Below the pieces are notes generated by a model, which saw nothing but the letters and a program-made list of their open reading frames with translations, was not told the origin of the DNA and made no database searches. Positions 17,390 to 26,314 of a stretch of DNA of 43,774 nucleotides are shown piece by piece (the stretch's first letter is position 1; every line of letters starts with the position of its first letter). Made by a program: the position numbers and the translations under genes. The stretch covers positions 1-43,774 of the forward strand of contig CAIUCV010000020.1 of assembly GCA_903897805.1 (NCBI GenBank). Direction: 5' to 3'. The stretch comes from Candidatus Yanofskyibacteriota bacterium (GTDB lineage Bacteria > Patescibacteriota > Minisyncoccia > 2-02-FULL-40-12 > IGHO2-01-FULL-4-A).

Positions 17390-18361
17390 ATGCGTTTAAA
17401 ATCAATTTTACCTACAATTCTGCTCGGGTCGTTGTTGCTCATCGCGGGTTTTTTTGTTTGTCTGACGGAGATTCAAGGGGGACGGCCCCCTTCGGTAGGC
17501 TCAGGGCAAGCCGTTCAGCCGACTCCTGTCAGTAACAACGAAACCCGCTCAGGGCAGGCTTTTCTTCTTCCTGTTTCCGAAACCAGCTATCTGCCGGTCC
17601 GCGATTTTAATGTTCCGGAACCCGTCTTGGACGCAAAGGCGGCAGTGCTTTTTGACGTCCGCTCAGGCCGTTCTCTTTATTCCAAAAACCCGAACCAGCG
17701 GTTGCCGATCGCCTCAATTACAAAATTAATGAGTGCAGTGGTCATTTTGGATAATTTGAATCTCAACGATGTTTTCACCGTGCCTGCCGAAGATATAAAT
17801 GTTGACGGCAAGGGTGCCGATTTTTATAAAAATGAGCAATTGCATGGCGCTGACCTTTTCAAAATCATGCTTATTAAATCATCAAATGATGCGGCTTTGG
17901 TTTTTGCGACCGCAGCACAAAAAGCGGGGATTGATTTTGTTGCCAAGATGAATGAAAAAGCCCAGGCCCTTGGCATGGCCAACACCAAATTTGCCGACCC
18001 TGCCGGGCTCAATGACCACGACGCTTTTTCCACAGCCTCGGATTTGGTAAAATTAGTGCGTTATGTTGCGAGATACGATTTAATATCGCGGACATTAATG
18101 ACCAGCTCGGCAACTGTTACATCAATTGACGGCAAGGCGGTTCATAATTTAGTTAACACCAATCAGCTTTTAGGTCAGATTCCCGATGTGATTATGGGGA
18201 AAACCGGCTATACCGACAATGCTCTAGGAACGATGGCACTGGAAGTTGGCATTAACGAAGGCCGTGATACAATTATTAGCATTATCCTCGGCGCCAAAGA
18301 CCGTTTCACGGAAACCGAAAAATTAATTCAATGGAGTAAAACAGCTTATCGCTGGCAGTAA
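17390..18361 (+). CDS. D-alanyl-D-alanine carboxypeptidase (S11 family)
   Basis: SITKLMSAV (SxxK), SSNDAA (SxN), GKTGYT (KTG). Confidence 0.9.
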   Translation: MRLKSILPTILLGSLLLIAGFFVCLTEIQGGRPPSVGSGQAVQPTPVSNNETRSGQAFLLPVSETSYLPVRDFNVPEPVLDAKAAVLFDVRSGRSLYSKNPNQRLPIASITKLMSAVVILDNLNLNDVFTVPAEDINVDGKGADFYKNEQLHGADLFKIMLIKSSNDAALVFATAAQKAGIDFVAKMNEKAQALGMANTKFADPAGLNDHDAFSTASDLVKLVRYVARYDLISRTLMTSSATVTSIDGKAVHNLVNTNQLLGQIPDVIMGKTGYTDNALGTMALEVGINEGRDTIISIILGAKDRFTETEKLIQWSKTAYRWQ

Positions 18362-18374
18362 TGGAATCCCGTTA

Positions 18375-19445
18375 ATGGAAGAGCAAATTTTTACAATTTT
18401 CAATGTAGTCAGAATTTTCACGGTGGCGACACTGGCATTTTTTGTTGCGATGATACTTACGCCTTTGTGGACGAAGATTTTGTATAAATACAAGCTTGGA
18501 AAGCAATTAAGAACGGAAGGCGCTCCTATTTTCAACAAACTTCATAAAAGCAAAGAGGGGACTCCGACAATGGGCGGGGTCGTGATATGGGTTACGGTGT
18601 TGATTTTGACATTATTCTTCTGGTTAGTGGCGCGGCATGTGGACGGGTTTTGGTCCAAAGTTAATTTTTTCTCAAGGGCACAGACATGGCTGCCGCTCGG
18701 GGCTTTGATCGTTGCAGCGCTTTTCGGGTTGCTGGATGATGTTTTGGGTATACTGCGTATTGGGCCGAAAGGCGGGGGACTCCAGATGCGCTATCGGATT
18801 TTGCTGTACATGCTGGTCGCTATCGGTGGTGCTTGGTGGTTTTATTCCAAGCTTGGTTTTAATACCATAAACCTTCCCTTTTTGGGCGATGTAGTGGTCA
18901 ACTGGTGGTATGTTCCGATTTTCATTTTTATCATTGTCGCCACCTCTTTTTCGGCGAACGAAACCGACGGGCTTGATGGTTTAGCCGGTGGAGTTTTTTT
19001 GACGATGTTTGCGGCATACGGAGCGATTGCCTTTGACCAAGGAAGAATGGATTTGGTTACTTTTATCGCCGCGATTATGGGAACACTGGTCGCTTTTTTG
19101 TGGTTCAATATTTATCCGGCAAAGTTTTTTATGGGTGATACCGGTTCAATGTCCTTAGGCGTGGTTCTGGGGGTAATAGCCATGCTGACCAACACGCCGT
19201 TTTTATTGATTCCCATCGGTTTTATCTTTGTGATTGAGTCAGGGTCGGTCATAATTCAAGTTTTATCCAAACGTCTGCGCCGCAAGAAAATTTTTCTTTC
19301 CACGCCGATCCATCATCACTTTGAAGCCAAGGGCTGGCCCGAGACCAAAGTTACGATGAGATTCTGGATGATAAGCGCGATTGGCGCAATCATAGGCCTT
19401 ATCATTTTCTTAGTTGATTCTAAAATCCCGCCTTTGTTTGGCTGA
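18375..19445 (+). CDS. mraY: Phospho-N-acetylmuramoyl-pentapeptide-transferase
   Basis: GTPTMGGVVIW, NETDGLDGLAGG, MGDTGSMSLG, TPIHHHFEAKGWPETKVTMRFW. Confidence 0.93.
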   Translation: MEEQIFTIFNVVRIFTVATLAFFVAMILTPLWTKILYKYKLGKQLRTEGAPIFNKLHKSKEGTPTMGGVVIWVTVLILTLFFWLVARHVDGFWSKVNFFSRAQTWLPLGALIVAALFGLLDDVLGILRIGPKGGGLQMRYRILLYMLVAIGGAWWFYSKLGFNTINLPFLGDVVVNWWYVPIFIFIIVATSFSANETDGLDGLAGGVFLTMFAAYGAIAFDQGRMDLVTFIAAIMGTLVAFLWFNIYPAKFFMGDTGSMSLGVVLGVIAMLTNTPFLLIPIGFIFVIESGSVIIQVLSKRLRRKKIFLSTPIHHHFEAKGWPETKVTMRFWMISAIGAIIGLIIFLVDSKIPPLFG

Positions 19446-19530
19446 TATTAGCCAAAATCCAAACGAAGGGTTGGGTTATTAAGTTTTTTGATAATTGCCG
19501 AAAGGCGGTTTTTATTTTAGAATTTAGCTA

Positions 19531-20625
19531 ATGCAGATGTCAAAATCCGGCAAAATACTTACAATCCTAACCTTTGTTTTGGTAATTTTTGGTTTGGTAA
19601 TGCTTTCTTCCGCAGGGGTGGTTGAGGGGCAGAACAAATTCGGCTCCCCGTATTACTATTTGATGCACCAATTTTTGTATGGAGCATTGCCGGGAGCTGT
19701 CATTTTTTTGCTCTTTTCCAGAATAAATTACAAATTCTGGAAGAAAATCGCCCTGCCGCTTTTAATACTTGTTATCGCTCTCTTGGTCTTGGTTTTTGTC
19801 CCCGGCATTGGCTATAGCGTTAAAGGAGCGCAGAGGTGGGTGGGTTTCAAATTCTTAAGTTTCCAGCCGTCAGAGTTTTTAAAACTGGCGCTCATCATTT
19901 ATTTAGCGGCATGGTTTGGCCGATACGAGGGACGGATAAATACGGGGCTTCGTTCAATTGCCCCCTTCTTTTTGGTGTTCGGTTTTGCGGGCCTCTTGTT
20001 ATTGCTCCAGCCTGACATGGGCACCCTCGTGTTAATCACGCTAATTGCCCTGTCAATGTATTTTTTTGCCGGCGCCAAATTTTCTCATTTCATTGTTTTG
20101 ATTCTTGTACTCGCTATTTTATTAGGCACTTTTTCCGTTCTTGAACCCTATAGATTTGATAGATTAAAAGCATTCTTTAATCCGACGGCGGATAAACAGG
20201 GGGCGGCTTATCATATAAATCAGGCGCTTTTGGGCATTGGTTCTGGGGGTATTTTTGGTTTGGGATTCGGGCAAAGCCAGCAAAAATTATTTAATTACCT
20301 GCCCGAACCGGTTGGTGATTCCATATTTGCGATTATTGTTGAGGAACTCGGTTTTGTCGGGGCCATTGTTCTGCTTGCGCTTTTCCTGATGCTGGCCCTG
20401 GTCCTAATTAACGTCGCGGGAAATGTCCACAACCAATTCGGTAAATTGCTGGCCTTGGGAGTTATGACTTGGATAATCGGCCAAGCCATCGTTAACATTT
20501 CTGCCATCTCCGGGCTTATCCCTCTGACTGGGATACCGCTGCCTTTTATCAGTTTCGGCAGCTCCTCTTTGGTTACCATGCTTGCGGGCTTAGGGATAGT
20601 GGCCAACATTTCCAGACATTCGTAG
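19531..20625 (+). CDS. FtsW/RodA/SpoVE family glycosyltransferase
   Basis: KGAQRWVGFKFLSFQPSEFLKLALI; GLIPLTGIPLPFISFGSSSLVTMLAGLGIV. Confidence 0.9.
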   Translation: MQMSKSGKILTILTFVLVIFGLVMLSSAGVVEGQNKFGSPYYYLMHQFLYGALPGAVIFLLFSRINYKFWKKIALPLLILVIALLVLVFVPGIGYSVKGAQRWVGFKFLSFQPSEFLKLALIIYLAAWFGRYEGRINTGLRSIAPFFLVFGFAGLLLLLQPDMGTLVLITLIALSMYFFAGAKFSHFIVLILVLAILLGTFSVLEPYRFDRLKAFFNPTADKQGAAYHINQALLGIGSGGIFGLGFGQSQQKLFNYLPEPVGDSIFAIIVEELGFVGAIVLLALFLMLALVLINVAGNVHNQFGKLLALGVMTWIIGQAIVNISAISGLIPLTGIPLPFISFGSSSLVTMLAGLGIVANISRHS

Positions 20626-20631
20626 TAGCCT

Positions 20632-20672
20632 TAAAACTAAAACCCGCCTCATCGGCGGGTTTTAGTTTTAGT
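20632..20672. terminator. Bidirectional terminator between convergent genes
   Basis: TAAAACTAAAACCCGCC...GGCGGGTTTTAGTTTTA. Confidence 0.85.
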
Positions 20673-20928
20673 CCTTTTTGATTGATTTCGTCAGTCGCGA
20701 TTTCAGCCGGCTGGCCCTGTTTTTCTTGATTGTTTTGCCTTTAGCGGCTTTGTCCAGGGCCTTATAGACTTTGGGCAATAGCTCTTTGGCTTTATCAAAC
20801 TCTTTTGCCACTACTGCTTTCCGGAACTCTTTAACCAAAACCCGGAAGGCATTCTTCCTTTTTGTATTCTGCACCTGTTTTCTTTTTGACTGTCTTAGGG
20901 CCTTTTTGGCCGATTTGGTAATTGGCAT
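20668..20928 (-). CDS. rpsT: 30S ribosomal protein S20 (start inside the 122-aa ORF)
   Basis: MPITKSAKKALRQSKRKQVQNTKRKNAFRVLVKEFRKAV...NRASRLKSRLTKSIKK. Confidence 0.92.
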   Translation of the reverse strand: MPITKSAKKALRQSKRKQVQNTKRKNAFRVLVKEFRKAVVAKEFDKAKELLPKVYKALDKAAKGKTIKKNRASRLKSRLTKSIKKD

Positions 20929-21203
20929 ATTTAGAACTTGCGCGCTTTTCGCCGCGAAGCCCCGAATTCTTGCGGGCTTGGCGCGGCTCAAAGCCGCAGG
21001 GGGTTTGTCCAATTTCTTCGTTAAGCGCTCCGGCACTCCCTCAACGTAGCTCTACTACGTCTCGGTTCATTCCTTGCGCTCGCCTTGAACTTGGCCAAAC
21101 GCGTACAGTTCTAATGCTAATACATTCTTGATTTTTTTGCAAATTAAAAACAGAAAACCTCGTACCAGACGAAGCACGAGGCTTCCTGTATACGAGGCGA
21201 TGA

Positions 21204-21641
21204 CTACGCAGTGAGATGTTCCAGCACGACCTTCTCGACGGAAGGCAGGATTTCCTGCCAGGAGAAAACGCGTGCCTTTTTGATCCTAACCACGTACGGC
21301 TGGAGTACGACCTCGGCCACGCCCCTAATATTGAAAAGGGCTCGGACCATCGGGGTCATCTCCCTCGGCTGCTGGTCGGGGCTTTCGAAGGTGAGGATCG
21401 CCCTCTCGGTAACCGCAGCCGACACATGTAGCGTGCATATCTCAGGGTTCAAGTGGTACTCATGCTTCAGCTGGAACTCACTGTTCCGGTTCGCATAGCG
21501 GAGCTGGAGAGCTCGCCCGACTTTGGTGAGCCAGATTCCGAACCGTCCCACTGCCATGCGGAAGGGAAGATTGGTGAAGAACTGCTTTAGAAACTGCATC
21601 GGACTACCCCCTTGTGTTTGTTGGTGTTGTTGCCGTGACAC
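21204..21641 (-). CDS. Nfu/NifU N-terminal (scaffold) domain protein lacking the Cys-bearing NifU domain; start may be an internal Met
   Basis: MVRALFNIRGVAEVVLQPYVVRIKKARVFSWQEILPSVEKVV. Confidence 0.7.
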   Translation of the reverse strand: MSRQQHQQTQGGSPMQFLKQFFTNLPFRMAVGRFGIWLTKVGRALQLRYANRNSEFQLKHEYHLNPEICTLHVSAAVTERAILTFESPDQQPREMTPMVRALFNIRGVAEVVLQPYVVRIKKARVFSWQEILPSVEKVVLEHLTA

Positions 21642-21749
21642 AAGCCTCTAAAGAGTGGCAAGCTCCAAAGAGTATAGCTACCTTAGCTACAAACTAATTA
21701 TACCATATCTCGCCTAGAAATGCAAGGGTTTGGGTGGGGGTCAAGCTTG

Positions 21750-21926
21750 CCCCCTGATTTTTCTGACTCTATCTGCCGACTAGCAAATTGACGAGTTGAG
21801 CGTATATTGTTCCGTATGAAATATGCGGGTCGCGAAGCAGGAATGGATAACCGCATATTTCCAGGAACAATAGCTCAACGAGGACAATTTGCAGGAAGGC
21901 ATGATACCGGAAGAAAAATCAGGGGG
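21750..21926. repeat. Large nested inverted repeat (about 49 paired bases)
   Basis: CCCCCTGATTTTTCT/AGAAAAATCAGGGGG, GCAAATTG/CAATTTGC, GTTGAG/CTCAAC, TATTGTTCC/GGAACAATA, GAAATATGCGG/CCGCATATTTC in nested order. Confidence 0.85.
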
Positions 21927-23937
21927 TGAGCGTGGCCTCTTTTCTTAGTTTTAATACCTCCTCCCTTAAATAAAGCGCGTATTCAAACCGTAGTTCTTTG
22001 ACTGCCCGTTCCATCTGTTTGGTCATTACTTCTATACGACGAGCCACTGGCAGTTTTTCCAAATCTTCTTTGCCGTCAATCGGGTCGTAACTGTACCACC
22101 TTGAAATTTTGGATTTTTTGGAAGACGGTAAATCCGAGCGTTTAACCGCTTTCTGGATTGACGCAGGAGTTATACCGTGCTTGGCGTTATACTCTTCCTG
22201 AATCTTACGCCTGCGCTCAGTTTCGCGAATTGCATTTTCCATTGATCCGGTCATTTTATCGGCGTACATTATCACGTGGCCGTCCAAATGCCTTGCCGCC
22301 CGCCCCATCGTTTGGATCAAAGAGGTTGCGTTCCGCAAAAAACCTTCTTTGTCGGCGTCCAGAATTGCAATCAGCGATACCTCGGGCAAGTCCAGCCCTT
22401 CTCGCAGCAAATTAACCCCGACAATCACGTCGTAATTTCCCAGCCGCAAGTCGTGGATAATTTCCAGCCGCTCCAGCGTTTTTATTTCCGAATGTATGTA
22501 ATTTACCTTAATGCCTTTTTCCGCGAGATGCTCGGATAAATCCTCCGCCATTCTTTTTGTCAGCGTGGTAATCAAGATTCTCTGACCCGCTACTACCCGC
22601 TTTTTTATTTCGTCTATCAAATGGTCAATTTGATTATGCGTGGGCCTGATCTCGATCGTCGGGTCCAGTAATCCCGTCGGCCTGACAAGTTGCTCGGTCA
22701 ATCCGTTCTTGCCGGATTTTTTAAGCTCATATTCTTTCGGTGTGGCCGAAAGATAGATAACTTGATTGACGCTTTTTTGAAACTCGGGAAAACGCAGCGG
22801 CCGGTTATCCAGGGCCGATGGTAAGCGGAAACCGTATTCAATCAAAGTTGATTTTCGCGAGTGGTCGCCGTGGAACATCCCCCGTAATTGCGGGATTGTG
22901 AGATGGGATTCGTCTATGATTGTCAGAAAATCACCCTTGGTTTTGAAAAAGTCCAAAAGGGCAAATGGCGGCTCGCCCGGTTCTCTGAAATCAAGATGGC
23001 GGGAGTAGTTTTCTATGCCATGGCAGTAGCCGGTGCGTTTTATCATACGGGTGTCCTCTTCAGTTCTTTGTTTCAAACGCTCAGCCTCCAAATACAAGCC
23101 CTGTTTTTTTAATTTGATTAAGTGCTGCTGCAATTCGGCTTTTATGTTTGCAATAGCGAGGTCAATCCGGTCGTCCGTGGCTACCCAGTATTTGGCGGGA
23201 AAGATTCTTGTTTCTACTATTCTCTCATAGGACAACTCTTTTTCTAAAAGAGCATCCTGGTCAAAGCTTTCCGCGACCATAATTCTGGTTATCTTATCAC
23301 CACTTAATTTTATTTTCGTAACCTTGTCGCCGGACGGAGGGACTATTTCAATTTCGTTCACGCCTTTCCTAAAAGCCCCTCTTTTGAGTTCAATATCTTG
23401 ATCATATTGGAGCCGCAATAAGCCCTTGATAATTTCTTTGGGTGAAATTTTCTGGCCTTCAAAAAGGTGCAAGGATAATTTTTGATAATCTTCGGGTGAG
23501 CCGAGGTTGTAAATGCAGGAAACGGAGGCGACAATAATGACATCGTCGCGCGTCAAAAGCGCTTGAGTGGCGGCATGGCGCAGGCGGTCAATCTCTTCGT
23601 TTATTTTTGCGTCTTTTTCTATGTAAGTATCGGTGTGAGGGATATAGGCCTCGGGCTGGTAGTAGTCATAATAGCTGACGAAATAGTGGACGGAGTTGTG
23701 AGGAAAGAATTCGCGGAATTCCTGATAGAGCTGGGCGGCAAGCGTCTTGTTATGGGATATAACTAGCGTCGGTTTACCGATATTGGCGATGACATTAGCG
23801 ATAGTGAAAGTTTTACCCGAGCCGGTCACGCCCAAAAGCGTCTGGTGCTTTTTGCCATCCAAAAGCCCCCGAATTAATTTTTCAATTGCTTCGGGTTGGT
23901 CTCCTGTTGGTTTGAATTTAGATACTAATTTAAACAT
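21919..23937 (-). CDS. uvrB: Excinuclease ABC subunit B (true start MFKLVSKFKPTGDQP)
   Basis: GVTGSGKTFTIANVI, YYDYYQPEAYIP, IHSEIKTLERLEII, GVNLLREGLDLPEVSL. Confidence 0.95.
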   Translation of the reverse strand: MFKLVSKFKPTGDQPEAIEKLIRGLLDGKKHQTLLGVTGSGKTFTIANVIANIGKPTLVISHNKTLAAQLYQEFREFFPHNSVHYFVSYYDYYQPEAYIPHTDTYIEKDAKINEEIDRLRHAATQALLTRDDVIIVASVSCIYNLGSPEDYQKLSLHLFEGQKISPKEIIKGLLRLQYDQDIELKRGAFRKGVNEIEIVPPSGDKVTKIKLSGDKITRIMVAESFDQDALLEKELSYERIVETRIFPAKYWVATDDRIDLAIANIKAELQQHLIKLKKQGLYLEAERLKQRTEEDTRMIKRTGYCHGIENYSRHLDFREPGEPPFALLDFFKTKGDFLTIIDESHLTIPQLRGMFHGDHSRKSTLIEYGFRLPSALDNRPLRFPEFQKSVNQVIYLSATPKEYELKKSGKNGLTEQLVRPTGLLDPTIEIRPTHNQIDHLIDEIKKRVVAGQRILITTLTKRMAEDLSEHLAEKGIKVNYIHSEIKTLERLEIIHDLRLGNYDVIVGVNLLREGLDLPEVSLIAILDADKEGFLRNATSLIQTMGRAARHLDGHVIMYADKMTGSMENAIRETERRRKIQEEYNAKHGITPASIQKAVKRSDLPSSKKSKISRWYSYDPIDGKEDLEKLPVARRIEVMTKQMERAVKELRFEYALYLREEVLKLRKEATLTP

Positions 23938-23944
23938 ACGTTCG
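23931..23944 (-). promoter_or_regulatory. LexA/DinR (SOS)-box-like sequence over the uvrB start codon
   Basis: Minus-strand CGAACGTATGTTTA vs Gram-positive consensus CGAACRNRYGTTYC (13/14). Confidence 0.4.
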
Positions 23945-24030
23945 TATCTTGTCTTTGAAATCAGTATTCCGACTTTGACAAATATAGCGTCGCTAGTAAC
24001 GCAGGAACCCTCCTGCCTTTCCCTCAACCT

Positions 24031-24062
24031 CATTAGGTACTTTCTGCAGAAAGTACCTAATG
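24031..24062. repeat. Perfect 32-bp palindrome
   Basis: CATTAGGTACTTTCTGCAGAAAGTACCTAATG is its own reverse complement. Confidence 0.95.
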
Positions 24063-24263
24063 ACCGCTCAAGCGGCTAAAGGGTCTGCGGGAGCAGGCTT
24101 CCCGCTACTCGCTCGCTTATTTGTTACCAAAGTCCTCATAGATGATTTCAAAAACAAGATGCTCGCTTCGGCTTAAAATCATTTGTTCCTACTGTGTCTG
24201 TTGACAACTTATGGCTTGTTTCGGTACAATATGGCCAGTTCTTAAAATAGGACGGAGGGACAT

Positions 24264-24470
24264 ATGTTCGGAGCTGGCATTGGATTTTTTGCTTTTTTGG
24301 TTTTCTGGTATCTTATTGCAATCAAGTACGACCAACGTAACATGGAAACCAGCGGTAATACATTGGCAATTACATTCTGGTCCTTAATCTTAGCTATTAT
24401 TGTTGGGGGTTCCTCCCAGTGGGGGCTCTACTTGGTCGTCCAAAGCGCCGTCAAAAGCGTTGTTAAATAA
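24264..24470 (+). CDS. Small membrane protein
   Basis: SD CGGAGGGA upstream of ATG; two hydrophobic segments; terminator downstream. Confidence 0.55.
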   Translation: MFGAGIGFFAFLVFWYLIAIKYDQRNMETSGNTLAITFWSLILAIIVGGSSQWGLYLVVQSAVKSVVK

Positions 24471-24486
24471 ATTAGCTTAGCCCTAC

Positions 24487-24511
24487 CGCCCGGAAACGGG
24501 CGTTTTGATTT
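24487..24511 (+). terminator. Terminator-like hairpin
   Basis: CGCCCG-GAAA-CGGGCG then TTTTGATTTG. Confidence 0.6.
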
Positions 24512-24544
24512 GTAAAAAATCCCGATAAGCTATAATATTTACTT

Positions 24545-25129
24545 ATGATCAGCTATCTTTGCGGGATGGTAATGGCGGCAACGGATAAGTATATGATCGT
24601 TGATGTTAATGGCGTTGGTTACCGCGTCACTATGCCGGGAAAAAGCTTGAATAGTATAGCAAAAATCGGCTCGCAGGTCAAGCTTTTCACGCACTATAAT
24701 CTAAACCCAAGGGACGGGACGGTTGAGCTTTACGGCTTCCAAACTCCGGAGGAACTGAATTTTTTTGAACTTCTTACCTCGGTTTCCGGCATTGGCCCAA
24801 AATCGGCGCAGGCGATAATTTCTTCAGCCGATCTGCAGTCGCTACAGATAGGAATTATAAGAGGCGATGATGAATATTTGAGAAAGATTTCGGGAATGGG
24901 GCCGAAGATGGCCCAGAGGTTGATTTTGGAATTAAAAACTAAGATTATGGCTACCGGAGCGATGGTAGGAACTGAATTAGGACCCGAATCAGAAGCTATG
25001 GACGCGCTAATAGCTCTCGGGTATTCGCAATATCAGGCGCGCGACGCAGTCAGGCAGGTTTCGGAAAAAAACAAGACAGTGGAGGAGAAAATCAAAGAAG
25101 CATTGAGAATTCTTAGCTTCAAAAAATAG
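24545..25129 (+). CDS. ruvA: Holliday junction DNA helicase RuvA
   Basis: MISYLCGMVMAATDKYMIVDVNGVGYRV; LTSVSGIGPKSAQAI; C-terminal ALIALGYSQYQARDAV. Confidence 0.93.
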   Translation: MISYLCGMVMAATDKYMIVDVNGVGYRVTMPGKSLNSIAKIGSQVKLFTHYNLNPRDGTVELYGFQTPEELNFFELLTSVSGIGPKSAQAIISSADLQSLQIGIIRGDDEYLRKISGMGPKMAQRLILELKTKIMATGAMVGTELGPESEAMDALIALGYSQYQARDAVRQVSEKNKTVEEKIKEALRILSFKK

Positions 25130-25139
25130 TTTGAGCGAG

Positions 25140-25368
25140 GCCAATCCCTTGTTTTCGCGACCTCGCAGCCAAGCGAATCAGCGAATCAGCGAACAGAGAA
25201 TCAGAATTTGTCTAAAATTTGGGGTCGAGCCCTGTCCCGAGCGAAGTGAGGGACATTTCAAATGTGGCGAGGGGCGATACAAAGCTTGCTCCGAAATTTT
25301 AGAAACAAATTCTGGTTCAAATGAGCCGATGAGCGAAGGCGAGGACAAAGCGAAAATAAGGGATTGGC
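25140..25368. repeat. ~229-nt composite inverted repeat overlapping the femX-like start
   Basis: GCCAATCCCTTGTTTTCGC / GCGAAAATAAGGGATTGGC (19 bp, 1 G-U); CCTCGC/GCGAGG; AGAATTTGTCTAAAATTT / AAATTTTAGAAACAAATTCT; TGTCCC/GGGACA. Confidence 0.85.
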
Positions 25369-26305
25369 TAAGCAATCTTTTTTACAAACTAACGAATGGG
25401 CTAATTTTCAAAGATCGCTGGGGCGGGAGGTTTTTGAGTATGAGAAAAACGGGGTTTCAGCGAAAATTATTAGGCATAGTTTACCGTTCGGGAAAAATTA
25501 TCTGTATATTCCACACGGGCCGGAGATGGATTTTAACACCATGGTAGGCGGGTTCAAAAGCCCGACCCGAGGTTTTGTTGATTATCTGCTCGGCTTGAGC
25601 CGGCAGGAAAAGTCAATCTTTGTGAAAGCAGAGCCGCTTACTGGAAATGTAGCCCAGATACTAGTTGAGGCAGGATTTAAGAGAGCTCGCAAAGAAATAC
25701 AGCCGTCCAAGACGGTGATTGTTGATATTCAAGAGAGCGATATAAACTTGCTCGCGGCAATGCACTATAAAACCAGATACAACATTAAAGTTGCCGAAAA
25801 TCACGGAGTAATCGTGGACGAAAGCAGAGACACAGCAACATTCTGGCGCTTACTTCAAAAGACAACCACACGAGATGAATTTTCCAGCCACCCGAAAAGT
25901 TATTACGAAAAACTTTTAAACTTTGATTGGGGCGACGACGGTCCGAAAGTTAAACTTTTTTTAGCGAAATATGAAAACAAACCAGCGGCGGCGGCAATCG
26001 TGTTAATTTACGGCGGGGTAGGATATTATCTTCACGGTGCTTCCGACTATGAACATCGCTCGGCGATGGCCCCCTTTATGCTTCACTGGCGCATCATTCA
26101 GTTATTGAGAAAGGCCGGGGTTGAAAATTACGACCTATGGGGGATTAATGCAAGAAAATGGCCCGGAGTAACCCGCTTCAAATTGAATTGGGGCGGCCGG
26201 ACAATTGACCGCCCGGGCTCTTTTGATCTGCCTATTTCTAAAACTTGGTACTTCGCTTACAAAATCGGCAGCCGTGCCTACCGGCAGGCAAGGAAAATTT
26301 TCTGA
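25364..26305 (+). CDS. FemX/FemAB-like peptidoglycan bridge aminoacyltransferase (TTG start)
   Basis: FLQTNEWANFQRSLG; MHYKTRYNIKVAENHGV; YYLHGASDYEHRSAMAPFMLHWRIIQLLRKAGVENYDLWGI. Confidence 0.85.
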   Translation: MAKQSFLQTNEWANFQRSLGREVFEYEKNGVSAKIIRHSLPFGKNYLYIPHGPEMDFNTMVGGFKSPTRGFVDYLLGLSRQEKSIFVKAEPLTGNVAQILVEAGFKRARKEIQPSKTVIVDIQESDINLLAAMHYKTRYNIKVAENHGVIVDESRDTATFWRLLQKTTTRDEFSSHPKSYYEKLLNFDWGDDGPKVKLFLAKYENKPAAAAIVLIYGGVGYYLHGASDYEHRSAMAPFMLHWRIIQLLRKAGVENYDLWGINARKWPGVTRFKLNWGGRTIDRPGSFDLPISKTWYFAYKIGSRAYRQARKIF

Positions 26306-26314
26306 TTTTTTCAA

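Noticed and set aside
25131-25547. 138-aa ORF after ruvA
   Set aside because: Translates the composite inverted repeat and then runs out of frame into the femX-like gene.
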